This document shows, piece after piece, positions 32,894-40,524 of a stretch of DNA of 40,524 nucleotides. The notes under the pieces were generated by a model that did not search any database, was not told where the DNA came from, and worked only from the letters and a program-made list of their open reading frames with translations. Source of the DNA: Bacillota bacterium (GTDB taxonomy: Bacteria > Bacillota_I > Bacilli_A > RFN20 > CAG-826). Positions within the stretch are counted from its first letter, which is position 1, and the number at the start of each line of letters is the position of its first letter. The stretch lies in NCBI GenBank assembly GCA_023393065.1, contig JAEWMX010000001.1, positions 1-40,524 on the forward strand, read 5' to 3'. Both the position numbers and the translations under genes were made by a program.

Positions 32894-34195
32894 ATGCTCA
32901 AAGTCGGCCTCGTCTCCCTCGGATGCGCGAAAAATCTCGTCGATAGCGAGATCATTTTAGGCATGTTCAACGATTCCGGCTACGCCTTAGTTAACGACGC
33001 TCAAGAAGCCGATATCATCATCATCAATACGTGCGGCTTTATCGCCGCCAGCAAAGAAGAGAGCATCGATACCGTTTTCGAGATGGCTAAATACGGCAAA
33101 AAACTGATTGTTACGGGCTGCCTCGTCCAAAGGTATTACGATCAGCTCAAAGATGCCCTTCCCGAAGCCGATTTGCTCGTCAAACTGGATGATTATCCGA
33201 AACTCCATCAGCTCATTGAACACCTTAATGACGACGGTGAGAAGATCGCTCCTTTTAATCCGCTGCGCCGCGTCATCTCGACCGAGAGCTACAGCGCCTA
33301 CCTTCGCATCTCCGAAGGCTGCGACCATCGCTGCTCGTACTGTGCGATTCCCCTGATTCGCGGGCGGTTTCGCTCACGACCTTTTGAAGAAATAGTGCAA
33401 GAGGCGCGAATCCTCGCCGATAAGGGCGTTAAGGAATTGATCATCATCTCGCAAGATACGACAAATTTCGGAAGAGATTTACCGAATCAACCAAATATCG
33501 TCACCCTGCTTAAAAGTTTGCTCGAAATAAAAGAGTTTGTCTCGCTTCGCCTTTTGTATTTGTATCCCGAAGAAGTAAGCGATGAATTAATCGCCCTCAT
33601 TTGCGACAATGGCCGCATCGCCCCCTATTTTGATCTCCCGATTCAGCACGCCTCAAACCGCATTCTTAAAAGAATGGGAAGAAGGAGCACTAAAGAAGGT
33701 CTTCTAAAACTTATCGCTAAGATTAGAAAAGAAATCCCACACGCGATTATGCGTTCGACTTATATCGTCGGTTTTCCCGGCGAGACCGAAGAAGACTTTA
33801 AAGAATTAGTTGAATTTACCGAAGAAGCGAAGTTTAATCACTTGGGTGTTTTCACCTATTCGCGAGAGGAAGATACGCCGGCGTACGACTTTGAAGCGCA
33901 AGTCGACGAAGACGTTAAGAAGAGACGCTATGAGGCGATCATGGAGACGCAGAAGAAAATATCCTATCGCAACAACCGTGGATTAGTCGGAAGAGTCATG
34001 GACGGCATCGTCACCGGTTACGATTTATCAAGCAAGACTTATCGAATTAGAACATATTTCAACGCCCCTGACGGCATCGATGGCAACATCACCTTGACGA
34101 GCGATAAGAAGCTCAATAACGGCGAGTCAGTCAAGATTCGCGTCCTCGCCCCGTTTGTCTACGATTTATACGCCGAGCTCATCGAAGACAATTAA
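32894..34195 (+). CDS. rimO: Ribosomal protein S12 methylthiotransferase RimO
   Basis: A 433-aa radical SAM enzyme that adds a methylthio group to Asp of ribosomal protein S12. The opening VSLGCAKNLVDSE is diagnostic for RimO rather than MiaB. The second cluster ligands lie in NTCGF and TGCLVQRYY; the radical SAM CxxxCxxC is CDHRCSYC. A TRAM domain ends the protein. It starts 4 nt after malQ and is a housekeeping gene in an otherwise catabolic run. Confidence 0.97.
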   Translation: MLKVGLVSLGCAKNLVDSEIILGMFNDSGYALVNDAQEADIIIINTCGFIAASKEESIDTVFEMAKYGKKLIVTGCLVQRYYDQLKDALPEADLLVKLDDYPKLHQLIEHLNDDGEKIAPFNPLRRVISTESYSAYLRISEGCDHRCSYCAIPLIRGRFRSRPFEEIVQEARILADKGVKELIIISQDTTNFGRDLPNQPNIVTLLKSLLEIKEFVSLRLLYLYPEEVSDELIALICDNGRIAPYFDLPIQHASNRILKRMGRRSTKEGLLKLIAKIRKEIPHAIMRSTYIVGFPGETEEDFKELVEFTEEAKFNHLGVFTYSREEDTPAYDFEAQVDEDVKKRRYEAIMETQKKISYRNNRGLVGRVMDGIVTGYDLSSKTYRIRTYFNAPDGIDGNITLTSDKKLNNGESVKIRVLAPFVYDLYAELIEDN

Positions 34196-34248
34196 TCTAT
34201 TTTTAATAGAAAATTTTTGACTATAATAATCTAAGAGGTTTACGACGC

Positions 34249-35448
34249 ATGAACTTTGTTATCAATTCGCCCCACTTTCCCGAAACCTATTGGCGTTTCG
34301 CCGAAGCTTTAAAGAAAAACGGCTTCACGGTCCTCGGCATCGGCGACGCTCCGTATAACGAGATTAGCTCTGAGCTCAAAAGCGTTCTAAACGAGTACTA
34401 TTTTTGCCCGCGAATGGATGATTATAGCGAGCTGTACAAAGCTTTTGCTTTTTTAAGTTCTAAATACGGCAAGATCGATTGGGTCGAATCCAATAATGAG
34501 TACTGGTTGGCGAAAGACGCCAAACTAAGAACTGATTTTAACCTCAAGACCGGTGTCCGTGAAGAAGATATCATCGCCTACAAATCGAAGACCGCAATGA
34601 AAGAATACTACAAGCAAGCGAAAGTCAAAGTCGCCCGCCACCTTAAAACCGGCGACCTAGCGCTGGCCCTCAAGTTTGTTAATAAGGTCGGCTATCCCTT
34701 ATTTGCCAAACCCGACATCGGCGTCGGAGCGAATTCGACGTATCGCCTTAATAACGAAGAAGAACTAAATACTTTCTTTTCAAAGAAAGATGTCGGCGAT
34801 TATATCATCGAAGAATATATCGACGGGACGATCGTCTCTTTTGATGGCATCGCCAATTCGAAGTATGAACCGGTCATCTGCGTCCAGCACTTATTTCCGG
34901 TGGCGAACGCCGATGTCGTCGGCGGTCTTTTGGAAGACTATTACTATTCGCTACACGATATTGATGAAGATCTCTTAAAAGCCGGAAAAGCAGTGCTTAA
35001 AGCCTTTAAGGTTTACAAACGCTTCTTCCACTTGGAGTTTTTTAGACTCAATGTCGGCAAAAAGGGACTGGGACGAAAAGGCGACTTAGTGGCCCTCGAA
35101 GTCAACATGCGACCCCCGGGTGGCTATACGACCGATATGATTTCGGCATGTCTTGGAATGAGTTCATATGCGGTGTATGCGGATGTCATCGCTTTTGATG
35201 AGAACCGCCAAGTTTCGAGTACCAAGCCGATGGTCGTCTCCGAAGTCGCTCGCCGAGATAGATATCAGTATGCATTGACCAAAGAGCAGATCCTTACCAA
35301 GCATCAAAGCACGATGGTGTTACAAGGCCGCTACGCCCCGATTATAAGCGTCGGCATGGGCGATGAATATTACATCGCTAAATTCGCAACCTTCGAAGAA
35401 GCTAAAACTTTTAAAGAAGAAGTCCTTAAACATCAAAATTCTGTTTGA
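34249..35448 (+). CDS. ATP-grasp ligase
   Basis: A 399-aa ATP-grasp protein. The N-terminal part resembles a Rossmann-like pre-ATP domain; GYPLFAKPDIGVGANST (about 148-164) is the ATP-binding loop and EVNMRPPGGY carries the metal-binding Glu/Asn pair. Such enzymes join a carboxylate to an amine or thiol through an acyl phosphate. The family of this one looks like the carB-like/biotin-carboxylase-like stand-alone ligases of unknown substrate. TATAAT (34222-34227) may be its -10 and GAGG (34234-34237) its ribosome site. The end of the gene overlaps the tRNA-Gln promoter. Confidence 0.82.
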   Translation: MNFVINSPHFPETYWRFAEALKKNGFTVLGIGDAPYNEISSELKSVLNEYYFCPRMDDYSELYKAFAFLSSKYGKIDWVESNNEYWLAKDAKLRTDFNLKTGVREEDIIAYKSKTAMKEYYKQAKVKVARHLKTGDLALALKFVNKVGYPLFAKPDIGVGANSTYRLNNEEELNTFFSKKDVGDYIIEEYIDGTIVSFDGIANSKYEPVICVQHLFPVANADVVGGLLEDYYYSLHDIDEDLLKAGKAVLKAFKVYKRFFHLEFFRLNVGKKGLGRKGDLVALEVNMRPPGGYTTDMISACLGMSSYAVYADVIAFDENRQVSSTKPMVVSEVARRDRYQYALTKEQILTKHQSTMVLQGRYAPIISVGMGDEYYIAKFATFEEAKTFKEEVLKHQNSV

Positions 35449-35472
35449 GTTATGTCCTAAATGCGACATAAT
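35445..35472 (+). promoter_or_regulatory. Promoter of tRNA-Gln
   Basis: TTGAGT (35445-35450) and CATAAT (35467-35472) are 16 bp apart. The -35 box overlaps the stop codon of the ATP-grasp gene. Confidence 0.6.
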
Positions 35473-35482
35473 ATATAGGCAT

Positions 35483-35557
35483 TGCCGAGTAGCCAAGTGG
35501 TAAGGCCCGCGGCTCTGAACCGCGTATGCAAAAGTTCGAACCTTTTCTCGGCAGCCA
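35483..35557 (+). tRNA. tRNA-Gln (CTG)
   Basis: The acceptor TGCCGAG pairs with CTCGGCA, followed by G and CCA. The anticodon loop CTCTGAA gives CTG. The T arm is AAAG-TTCGAAC-CTTT. Confidence 0.93.
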
Positions 35558-35565
35558 TGACTACA

Positions 35566-35590
35566 AACGATCGCTAAGGCGATCGTTTTC
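35566..35590 (+). terminator. Terminator of tRNA-Gln
   Basis: ACGATCGC (35567-35574) pairs with GCGATCGT (35579-35586) around TAAG, followed by TTTC-rich sequence. Confidence 0.8.
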
Positions 35591-35656
35591 TTTTCGTCTA
35601 TTTTGTCACTAACGGATCTGATCTTCTCATTATTAAATTGTTTTAAAGGTCTAAAT

Positions 35657-36349
35657 TCATATCTTGGAATGGTAATTAGATTTATACTTTTTTAAGTCTA
35701 TACCCTTGATAGTATCGTATTTTTCAATCGACTTATTCTTTTTCCTTTTTTTATCAAGAACATCGCATAATGCTTCGCTCATTATTTTTTCTAAATGATT
35801 GAATTCGCTGTATTCGCCGATGGAAGCAAGGACTAGAGCGTTTCGGAAATATTTGGAATGCCTTTCGAGAAAATCAACATTGAGGTCTATCTCGTATCGC
35901 TTTAATAAAAAGTATAAAAACACTACTCCTGTTCGAGTGTTTCCCTCCCTAAAGGGATGCGATTGCCAGATGTCGGCAATCAACCTTGTTATATCACTTA
36001 CGAAATTGCTGTTTCTTTCTATTTTGAGTAAACGATCGTTTATTCTTTCCAAATCTTTCTTTAATGTTTTACAATCGCCGTAGGTAACGCTCAAGCCGTT
36101 CAACACTTCTTCTCTTTTAACGATGTTAATGGTTCTTATGGTGCCGGCCCAATCGTAAACTTCCGCAAACAATTCCTTATGCAAATCCAATATATCCAAA
36201 ACCCGCGTAATCTTGTAGCCGCTCTTGATCAATCTCAGAAAAGATAATTGAAAAACTGCCGATTCGTACTGATCTAATCGCTCCTGATTTCTAATGTTTA
36301 GTTTATTTTTTAATATGTTTGTTCCTTGATAAACATAAGGATCAACCAT
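35657..36349 (-). CDS. Fic-family AMP-transferase toxin
   Basis: A 230-aa protein. The N-terminal DPYVYQGTNILKNKL and the Fic motif H131-PFREGNTRTG (the HPFx(D/E)GNxR core) mark it as a class I Fic enzyme, which AMPylates (or otherwise modifies) target proteins; gyrase/topoisomerase are targets of related toxins. No [ST]xxxE[GN] inhibitory helix is seen in the protein itself, so the inhibitor should be a partner, here the overlapping upstream gene. The base composition is AT-richer than neighbouring genes, as in a horizontally acquired module. A lysine-rich C-terminal tail (about 200-230) is extra relative to the minimal fold. Confidence 0.9.
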   Translation of the reverse strand: MVDPYVYQGTNILKNKLNIRNQERLDQYESAVFQLSFLRLIKSGYKITRVLDILDLHKELFAEVYDWAGTIRTINIVKREEVLNGLSVTYGDCKTLKKDLERINDRLLKIERNSNFVSDITRLIADIWQSHPFREGNTRTGVVFLYFLLKRYEIDLNVDFLERHSKYFRNALVLASIGEYSEFNHLEKIMSEALCDVLDKKRKKNKSIEKYDTIKGIDLKKYKSNYHSKI

Positions 36350-36671
36350 TCGCGAGTTCCTTTTTTATCGCATAAAGCGCGACATCATAGGAAATGTCAC
36401 CTTTTGAGTATAAACTTATTATTTTCCTATATTTATTGGCACTTTCAACCCCGCCTAAAGAATTAATTGTTTTTACAAGATTTAGCTTTTTTTCTTCTTC
36501 AGCTCTCTTGGCGAGTCGGACTTCAAAAGGAATGCCGCGCTCTTTAATTATTTGCGCTAAATATAAATCGATGGCATTTGACAATGAAAGTCCAAGTTCG
36601 CTCAAAATGCTTTCCGATTCCCTTTTAATTTCGTCGTTAATCCTCATGTTTATATATGTGTTTTTCTTCAT
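36342..36671 (-). CDS. RHH antitoxin with VbhA-like C-terminal region
   Basis: A 109-aa protein. Residues 1-50 match the RelB/DinJ ribbon-helix-helix DNA-binding domain (YINMRINDEIKRESESIL, then LSLSNAIDLYLAQII). Residues 60-109 resemble the VbhA-type Fic antitoxin tail, with SKGDISYDVALYAIKKE in the place of the usual YxxGEIxxxE segment. The inhibitory [ST]xxxE[GN] motif seems degraded to T68-INS-L72-G73. AGGTGG precedes the ATG, and the gene overlaps the Fic gene by 8 nt. It should repress its own operon and hold the Fic protein in check; the second role is inferred. Confidence 0.72.
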   Translation of the reverse strand: MKKNTYINMRINDEIKRESESILSELGLSLSNAIDLYLAQIIKERGIPFEVRLAKRAEEEKKLNLVKTINSLGGVESANKYRKIISLYSKGDISYDVALYAIKKELANG

Positions 36672-36680
36672 AATACCACC

Positions 36681-36716
36681 TGTAATAATTGTATTACATT
36701 GTCATTACATATTCAA
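36681..36716 (-). promoter_or_regulatory. Promoter and operator of the Fic module
   Basis: On the minus strand TTGAAT (36716-36711) and TACAAT (36693-36688) are 17 bp apart. Three half-sites lie here: TGTAAT read twice on the minus strand (36709-36704 and 36698-36693, 11 bp apart) and once in inverse (36681-36686). This is suited to an RHH dimer-of-dimers. Confidence 0.65.
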
Positions 36717-36982
36717 CAATTGTCGAAATCAAAATAACCTTTTACATAAGTGAAATTTCTTCTAACTAAGAGACTTCAAATTTCTTTGATTTCTTTCTTG
36801 CTCGAATTCCGACTAGCTGTGTCATCGATTTGCTGATTTTGTCACCTTCAATCTATCTATATAAGGCAAAGGGGGACAAACAATTTAATTGTTTTCATGT
36901 AATAGTTTTGCAATGCTCATCTATCATTGTTTTTTTGCGGTTGCATAGTATAATGAATTGGAATTCATCGGAGAAACAAATA
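36717..36982 (+). promoter_or_regulatory. Intergenic region with promoter of the acyltransferase gene
   Basis: This AT-rich stretch shows no gene on either strand. TTGTTT (36927-36932) and TATAAT (36949-36954), 16 bp apart, form a likely promoter for the gene at 36983, and TCGGAG (36968-36973) its ribosome site. No repeat of the tRNA-Gln 3' end was found here. Confidence 0.55.
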
Positions 36983-38269
36983 ATGAAAATATCTGACATC
37001 GTATATAAGAGTTACGACGAAGTGAAGGCGATGCCGCGTTTTGACTTTAAGAAAAAAACGCGCAAGCCGAGCAACTTATTAAAACCGTTAATGCTCCTTC
37101 TTTGCCTGCCTGAATACCTGCAGCGCAAAAGCAAAGTCACCAAGATTAACATGAAAGGCCTCAAACCGCCTTTTTTCATGCTGTGCAATCACAATTCCTT
37201 CTTCGACTTTAAAGTCGCGACGATGACGATGTTTCCCCGCGTCGGCTGCAATGTCGTGGCTATCGATGGTTTCATTAACCGCGAAAATCTCTTACGAAAC
37301 TGCGGCTGCATCGGCAAGCGCAAGTTCACCAATGATCCCGAACTCGTCTTTAATATCAAACACATTCTAAAAAATAAAAAAGGCTTTGTCTCGATCTATC
37401 CCGAAGCCCGTTACTCTCTTGTGGGCACGACCTCGCCCCTTCCGGATTCCTTAGGTAAGATGGCCAAGATGTTTGATGTGCCGGTGGTGGTCCTCAACAG
37501 CCACGGCCATCATCTCGCCCAACCGGTGTGGAACCTCAAAAAGAGAAAGAATAGAACAGAGTCGACTCTAACCCAAATCATGACTCGCGGAGATCTCAAA
37601 TCGCTCTCAATTGAAGAGATCAATCAACGAATACAAGACGCTTTCGTCTATGACGACTACAAGTGGCAAAAGGAAAATAACATCCGCATCACCGAAGAAT
37701 TCCGCGCGGAAGGTTTGCATCTCCCTTTATATAAGTGCCCGGTGTGCGGTTCCGAACATCACATGAATTCCAAAGGCGCAGATTTGTTCTGCGAAAACTG
37801 CAAGGCCAGATGGCACATGAACGAGCTCGGCGAGCTCGAAAGCGACAAGAAATCATTCACCCATATCCCCGATTGGTTCGAATGGCAAAGAGCCCAAGTC
37901 AATAAAGAGATAAGAGCCGGTAAATACCATTACGAAGAAGAAGTGATGATCGATTCCTTGCCGAACGCCACCGGCTACTATCGACTTGGAAAAGGCAAGC
38001 TCATTCACACGAGCGAAGGCTTTAAGCTGATTGGCGATTTCGCCCCCGACTTTGAAATCGTTAAAAAGCCTCTAGAGAACTTCGGTGTCCACATCGAATA
38101 CGATTACTTCGGAAGAGGTAACGGCGTTAGCCTCTCGACGAGCAAGGACACTTATTACATCTATCCAATCGATCAAAAGCAATCGGTTACGAAGTTACAC
38201 TTCGCCGCCGAAGAGCTTTATAAGATAACCAAAGAGACGATGACAAACGGCAAGGACGATATTATCTAG
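36983..38269 (+). CDS. PlsC-like acyltransferase with zinc ribbon
   Basis: A 428-aa protein. The LPLAT/PlsC domain spans about 55-230: H70-NSFF-D75 (HX4D) in CNHNSFFDFK and FVSIYPEARYS as motif III. It has one hydrophobic stretch near 33-45. A zinc ribbon follows with C252, C255, C270 and C273 (CPVC and CENC). The remaining about 150 residues match nothing I can name. ATG 36983 is chosen for the GGAG site and promoter spacing. PlsC proteins rarely carry a zinc ribbon, so the second half may bind a carrier, tRNA or membrane partner. The phosphatase-superfamily gene follows after 7 nt. Confidence 0.8.
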   Translation: MKISDIVYKSYDEVKAMPRFDFKKKTRKPSNLLKPLMLLLCLPEYLQRKSKVTKINMKGLKPPFFMLCNHNSFFDFKVATMTMFPRVGCNVVAIDGFINRENLLRNCGCIGKRKFTNDPELVFNIKHILKNKKGFVSIYPEARYSLVGTTSPLPDSLGKMAKMFDVPVVVLNSHGHHLAQPVWNLKKRKNRTESTLTQIMTRGDLKSLSIEEINQRIQDAFVYDDYKWQKENNIRITEEFRAEGLHLPLYKCPVCGSEHHMNSKGADLFCENCKARWHMNELGELESDKKSFTHIPDWFEWQRAQVNKEIRAGKYHYEEEVMIDSLPNATGYYRLGKGKLIHTSEGFKLIGDFAPDFEIVKKPLENFGVHIEYDYFGRGNGVSLSTSKDTYYIYPIDQKQSVTKLHFAAEELYKITKETMTNGKDDII

Positions 38270-38276
38270 GAACAAT

Positions 38277-39374
38277 ATGAGCAAAGTCGTTTATCCAAAC
38301 TATCAAGATTCAATCCTAAATGTCTCCAATTCATTGCTTAAACATTATGGGGCGAAGACGCACTATAACGGACAGAAGGAATTAGATGCCATTTTAAACA
38401 AGAAGTATCGCCACATCGCCGTCTTTTTAATCGACGCGATGGGGGCGAAGATCATCGAAAGGCATCGCCCGGAAAATTCCTTTTTCCGTCAGCATATGCT
38501 TAAAAGCATAACCACAGTCTGCCCTTCGACGACATCGGCCGCGACGACGGCTTTCTTATCAGGCCGCTCGCCGCTTCAGACCGGATGGTTTGGCTGGCAA
38601 CAATACTTTGATAACTATGATCGGCATATTATCCTCTTTAAAAACGAAGACTACTATACTGCCGAAGCTTTAAATACCGACATTATCAATAATGACTTGC
38701 CTTATGAAAATATCTTTGAACAAATCAAAAAAGCCAAGCCGGAAGTCGTTACTTATACGAGCATATTCGAAAACCGCAAAAGAAAGTTCTTGCGCCTCAA
38801 CGAATTAGTGAGGCTCGTCAAGAAGAACTTCCGTAAAGACGAAGAAAACTTTACTTATGCCTATTACACTGAGCTCGATTCTTTGATGCACGATGTCGGA
38901 CCATCACATCGCAAGTCGGGACGACTCTTAAAACGCATCGAGCGGCGCATCGCTTCTTTAAAAAAGAAGATGGGCGACGATTGCCTGGTCATCGTCATCG
39001 CCGACCACGGCCAGATCGAGATTGAAGATTATAATGTCTTTGATCATAAGGAACTCCTCGCGACCATTTCGGGTAAGCCCGGTATTGAAGGAAGATTTGC
39101 AACCTTTAATGTAGTGGATGAAAAAGGCTTTAAGGATTACTTCGAAGAGCACATGAAAGGTTATTTTGATATGTACACAAAAGAAGAAGTTATGCAGAAG
39201 CGCTTCTTTGGAGTGGAAGACAAAACGGATCATGAAAGATTCTTTGGCAATTACTTCTTATTAGCGAAAGACAAGTACTCAATCAGCTATCATGAAGAAG
39301 AAGTTCATCTCCACATCGGACATCATGCGGGCATGACTGAAGAGGAAATGATGATACCTTTAATTGTCTTTTAA
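38277..39374 (+). CDS. Alkaline-phosphatase-superfamily hydrolase (phosphodiesterase/nucleotide pyrophosphatase type)
   Basis: A 365-aa protein of the type I phosphodiesterase/nucleotide pyrophosphatase family. Metal and nucleophile residues are seen as LIDAMG (51-56), the nucleophile Thr in CPSTTSAATTAFLSG (82-96), VIADHGQIE (about 240-248) and HIGHHAGMT (about 345-353). No signal peptide or membrane helix, so it is cytoplasmic. It could hydrolyse a phosphodiester or phosphonate bond; with the adjacent acyltransferase a lipid-head or carrier substrate is attractive but unproven. AGGAAC precedes the ATG. Confidence 0.85.
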   Translation: MSKVVYPNYQDSILNVSNSLLKHYGAKTHYNGQKELDAILNKKYRHIAVFLIDAMGAKIIERHRPENSFFRQHMLKSITTVCPSTTSAATTAFLSGRSPLQTGWFGWQQYFDNYDRHIILFKNEDYYTAEALNTDIINNDLPYENIFEQIKKAKPEVVTYTSIFENRKRKFLRLNELVRLVKKNFRKDEENFTYAYYTELDSLMHDVGPSHRKSGRLLKRIERRIASLKKKMGDDCLVIVIADHGQIEIEDYNVFDHKELLATISGKPGIEGRFATFNVVDEKGFKDYFEEHMKGYFDMYTKEEVMQKRFFGVEDKTDHERFFGNYFLLAKDKYSISYHEEEVHLHIGHHAGMTEEEMMIPLIVF

Positions 39375-39420
39375 ATATCTTGCTTGAATTTTGTATTCAA
39401 ATATAAGAATATATTAATGC

Positions 39421-39435
39421 TGTCTTTTAAAGACA
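39421..39435. repeat. 15-bp palindrome before tRNA-Thr
   Basis: TGTCTTT-T-AAAGACA is a perfect palindrome 3 nt before the mature tRNA. TGTCTTTTAAA also occurs at 39365-39375 across the previous gene's stop. TTGCTT (39380-39385) and TATAAG (39402-39407) may be the tRNA promoter. Confidence 0.6.
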
Positions 39436-39438
39436 CCT

Positions 39439-39512
39439 GCCCCCTTAGTTAAGTGGCATAACGGATCCATGGTAAGGATCTATTGGTAGTTCGATTCTGC
39501 CAGGGGGCACCA
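39439..39512 (+). tRNA. tRNA-Thr (GGT)
   Basis: The acceptor GCCCCCT pairs with AGGGGGC, followed by ACCA. The anticodon arm GATCC-ATGGTAA-GGATC gives GGT. The T arm is GGTAG-TTCGATT-CTGCC. Confidence 0.9.
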
Positions 39513-39519
39513 GATAGCG

Positions 39520-39549
39520 AAAAAAAGCCGACGCCATCGGCTTTTTTTT
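39520..39549 (+). terminator. Terminator of tRNA-Thr
   Basis: AAAAAAGCCGA and TCGGCTTTTTTTT pair around CGCCA. Confidence 0.92.
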
Positions 39550-40018
39550 GATAGTCATAGTTAGAAAAACGTATGAAAAAGTATAAATTCTACGTGTTGA
39601 TGCAAAAATGACACTTCGTTGTTTGAGAGTTTTCTTTCAACATTTTATATGAAAATTACAAATATTAGGCATAACTAAAAGCAACAGCAAAGCTAATTCC
39701 GCTGTCATAGTTTACTCTAAAGTGATTTCTATTCCTGAATCAAATCCAACTTTCGAAGTGGGTTTGAAAAAGCAACCAGAGTCTCTGATTCTTCTTGATA
39801 TTCCTTGTATATCGAACAGAAAAGCAGAACCGAATCAATTGTGAAACGGAATTTGATTTAAAGAAGAACCGCGGTACAATGAAATAAAATTATCCTAGAA
39901 TAGTTGCGTTTATTCCGATTTCTTATGCTTAGTCTACTGAGCAATCGTGTTAATCGCTTATGATTCGCAACATGCGACATTGGTTTATTTATTGATTGTC
40001 AAAATCGCGGGGGAGATT
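39550..40018. other. AT-rich intergenic region
   Basis: I see no gene with a start codon here. One + frame stays open from 39653 to 39841 (63 codons, ending TGA 39842-39844) and its translation is protein-like (NSAVIVYSKVISIPES) but lacks any ATG or GTG near its beginning, so it may be a remnant. TACAAT occurs at 39876-39881. The composition differs from the region to its left. Confidence 0.4.
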
Positions 40019-40321
40019 ATGAATGTTAATCGCAAAAAAGCGCTATTATTAGCATTTGCTACTATACTTTTCCTTGTATTATCATCGCGAAACTCGATTT
40101 CAAAAAACATTTCAACAGACTTTTTATCTTTTAGAACTAATGTAATAGAGAGGCATGCCAAACTTCGAATGACAAATAAACTAGGAAAAGAACAAGAGGC
40201 CTTCGCTATTCCTTCGACTCTTGATGTTTGTTATTTCCAAGAAAAACGTTCCGCTTTATGGGATAATCAAGTCCAGACATCAGAAACCGAAATATTGACG
40301 CTTCATGCTAAGTGGACATAA
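40019..40321 (+). CDS. Short exported protein ending in an InlB-type repeat stub
   Basis: A 100-aa protein. The N terminus NVNRKKALLLAFATILFLVLSS (2-23) is a signal peptide or anchor. The middle is charged and unrecognised. The last about 28 residues, with ALWD and TEILTLHAKW at the end, resemble the C-terminal half of an InlB/Flg_new (Listeria-Bacteroides) repeat, whose usual end is TLYAKWT. ATG 40019 is preceded by GGGGGAG. The protein is too short to be a normal repeat adhesin, so it may be a truncated remnant of one. Confidence 0.5.
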   Translation: MNVNRKKALLLAFATILFLVLSSRNSISKNISTDFLSFRTNVIERHAKLRMTNKLGKEQEAFAIPSTLDVCYFQEKRSALWDNQVQTSETEILTLHAKWT

Positions 40322-40392
40322 ATTATTTCGCTAATACTGTAAAATATTCATATCGATTGTGTAAAACTATCAAAAAAGGAGAGAAATTGCAT

Positions 40393-40524
40393 ATGATCAA
40401 ATATATTAAGTACGCTTCATCAATTATCGGGTTGGTACTTGCCTCTATTTCACTGACTTCTTGCTCCGATTACGGGTATGAGTTTCATTTTGCCGTGATT
40501 AACGGAAACGGAAATCTAACCGTT
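40393..40524 (+). CDS. Lipoprotein, N-terminal part (cut by window edge)
   Basis: An open frame of 44 codons running off the end. It starts at ATG 40393 after AAAAAGGAGAG. The basic start MIKYIKY, hydrophobic IIGLVLASISL and lipobox LTSC (Cys at about residue 24) form a type II signal peptide, so the mature protein should be lipid-anchored to the outer face of the membrane. SDYGYEF follows. The gene is incomplete and the function cannot be read. Confidence 0.7.
   Translation, partial: MIKYIKYASSIIGLVLASISLTSCSDYGYEFHFAVINGNGNLTV

Noticed and set aside
36830..36982. Upstream extension of the zinc-ribbon acyltransferase frame
   Set aside because: It lies over the promoter, and GGAG before ATG 36983 fits the start better.
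35483..36982. Integrated element with att repeats at tRNA-Gln
   Set aside because: No second copy of the tRNA 3' end and no integrase gene could be found.

Overview
The window reads as a chromosomal segment of a low-to-moderate GC Bacillota, most likely a fermentative, anaerobic member of the Bacilli near the Erysipelotrichales/Acholeplasma side. Supporting signs are strong AGGAGG-type ribosome sites, TTGACA/TATAAT promoters, short stem-loop plus U-tract terminators, a rubrerythrin, class II GalT, GNHTDH-type galactokinase, and lipid-acylation and glycosylation genes. TGA is used as a stop (for example at galT and at the ATP-grasp gene) and TGG for Trp, so the UGA=Trp code of Mycoplasma/Spiroplasma is not in use. 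The taxonomic placement is inference.

Layout. 1-260: end of a tRNA cluster (Met, Ile-CAT, Ser) with a terminator. 320-2142: an arsenic/metalloid operon (ArsR repressor, ArsP-type permease, thioredoxin-like protein with a ten-cysteine tail). 2208-9631: galactoside use (DUF2804 protein, GPH symporter, then divergent GH2 beta-galactosidase and GH36 alpha-galactosidase). 9618-12391: YhhN-like membrane protein, initiator tRNA, an unrecognised nuclease-like gene cut by an in-frame stop, and a Phd-like antitoxin coupled to an unrecognised two-helix membrane protein. 12502-15330: GT4 glycosyltransferase plus PlsC acyltransferase (membrane lipid), rubrerythrin, tRNA-Asp and tRNA-Phe. 15529-20331: a class V aminotransferase resembling 2-aminoethylphosphonate transaminase, a large HPr kinase/PEPCK-like P-loop protein, a small conserved protein, a GNAT protein and a DUF4234 membrane protein.

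20452-35448: a long, tightly packed, mostly overlapping + strand run holding a PLC-like protein, MFS transporter, second GH2 enzyme, membrane-anchored orphan, Nudix-like membrane protein, iron alcohol dehydrogenase, galT, galK, two multipass membrane proteins, malQ, rimO and an ATP-grasp ligase. 35483-36716: tRNA-Gln followed on the minus strand by a Fic toxin and a ribbon-helix-helix antitoxin, AT-richer than their surroundings. 36983-39512: a PlsC-like acyltransferase with a zinc ribbon, an alkaline-phosphatase-superfamily hydrolase, and tRNA-Thr. 39550-40524: AT-rich sequence with a short exported ORF and the start of a lipoprotein cut by the window edge.

The central theme is capture and splitting of galactosides and alpha-glucans (GPH and MFS importers, two GH2, one GH36, MalQ) feeding the Leloir enzymes GalK and GalT; galE is not in the window. 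The second theme is membrane lipid building (GT4, two PlsC-like proteins, a phosphatase-superfamily enzyme and perhaps an aminoethylphosphonate step). Accessory genes (nuclease-like gene, Fic module, truncated surface proteins) lie just downstream of tRNA genes. The best candidates for undescribed biology are the Phd-like/membrane-protein pair, the Fic/RHH-VbhA-like module, and the aminotransferase/HprK-PEPCK-like operon.
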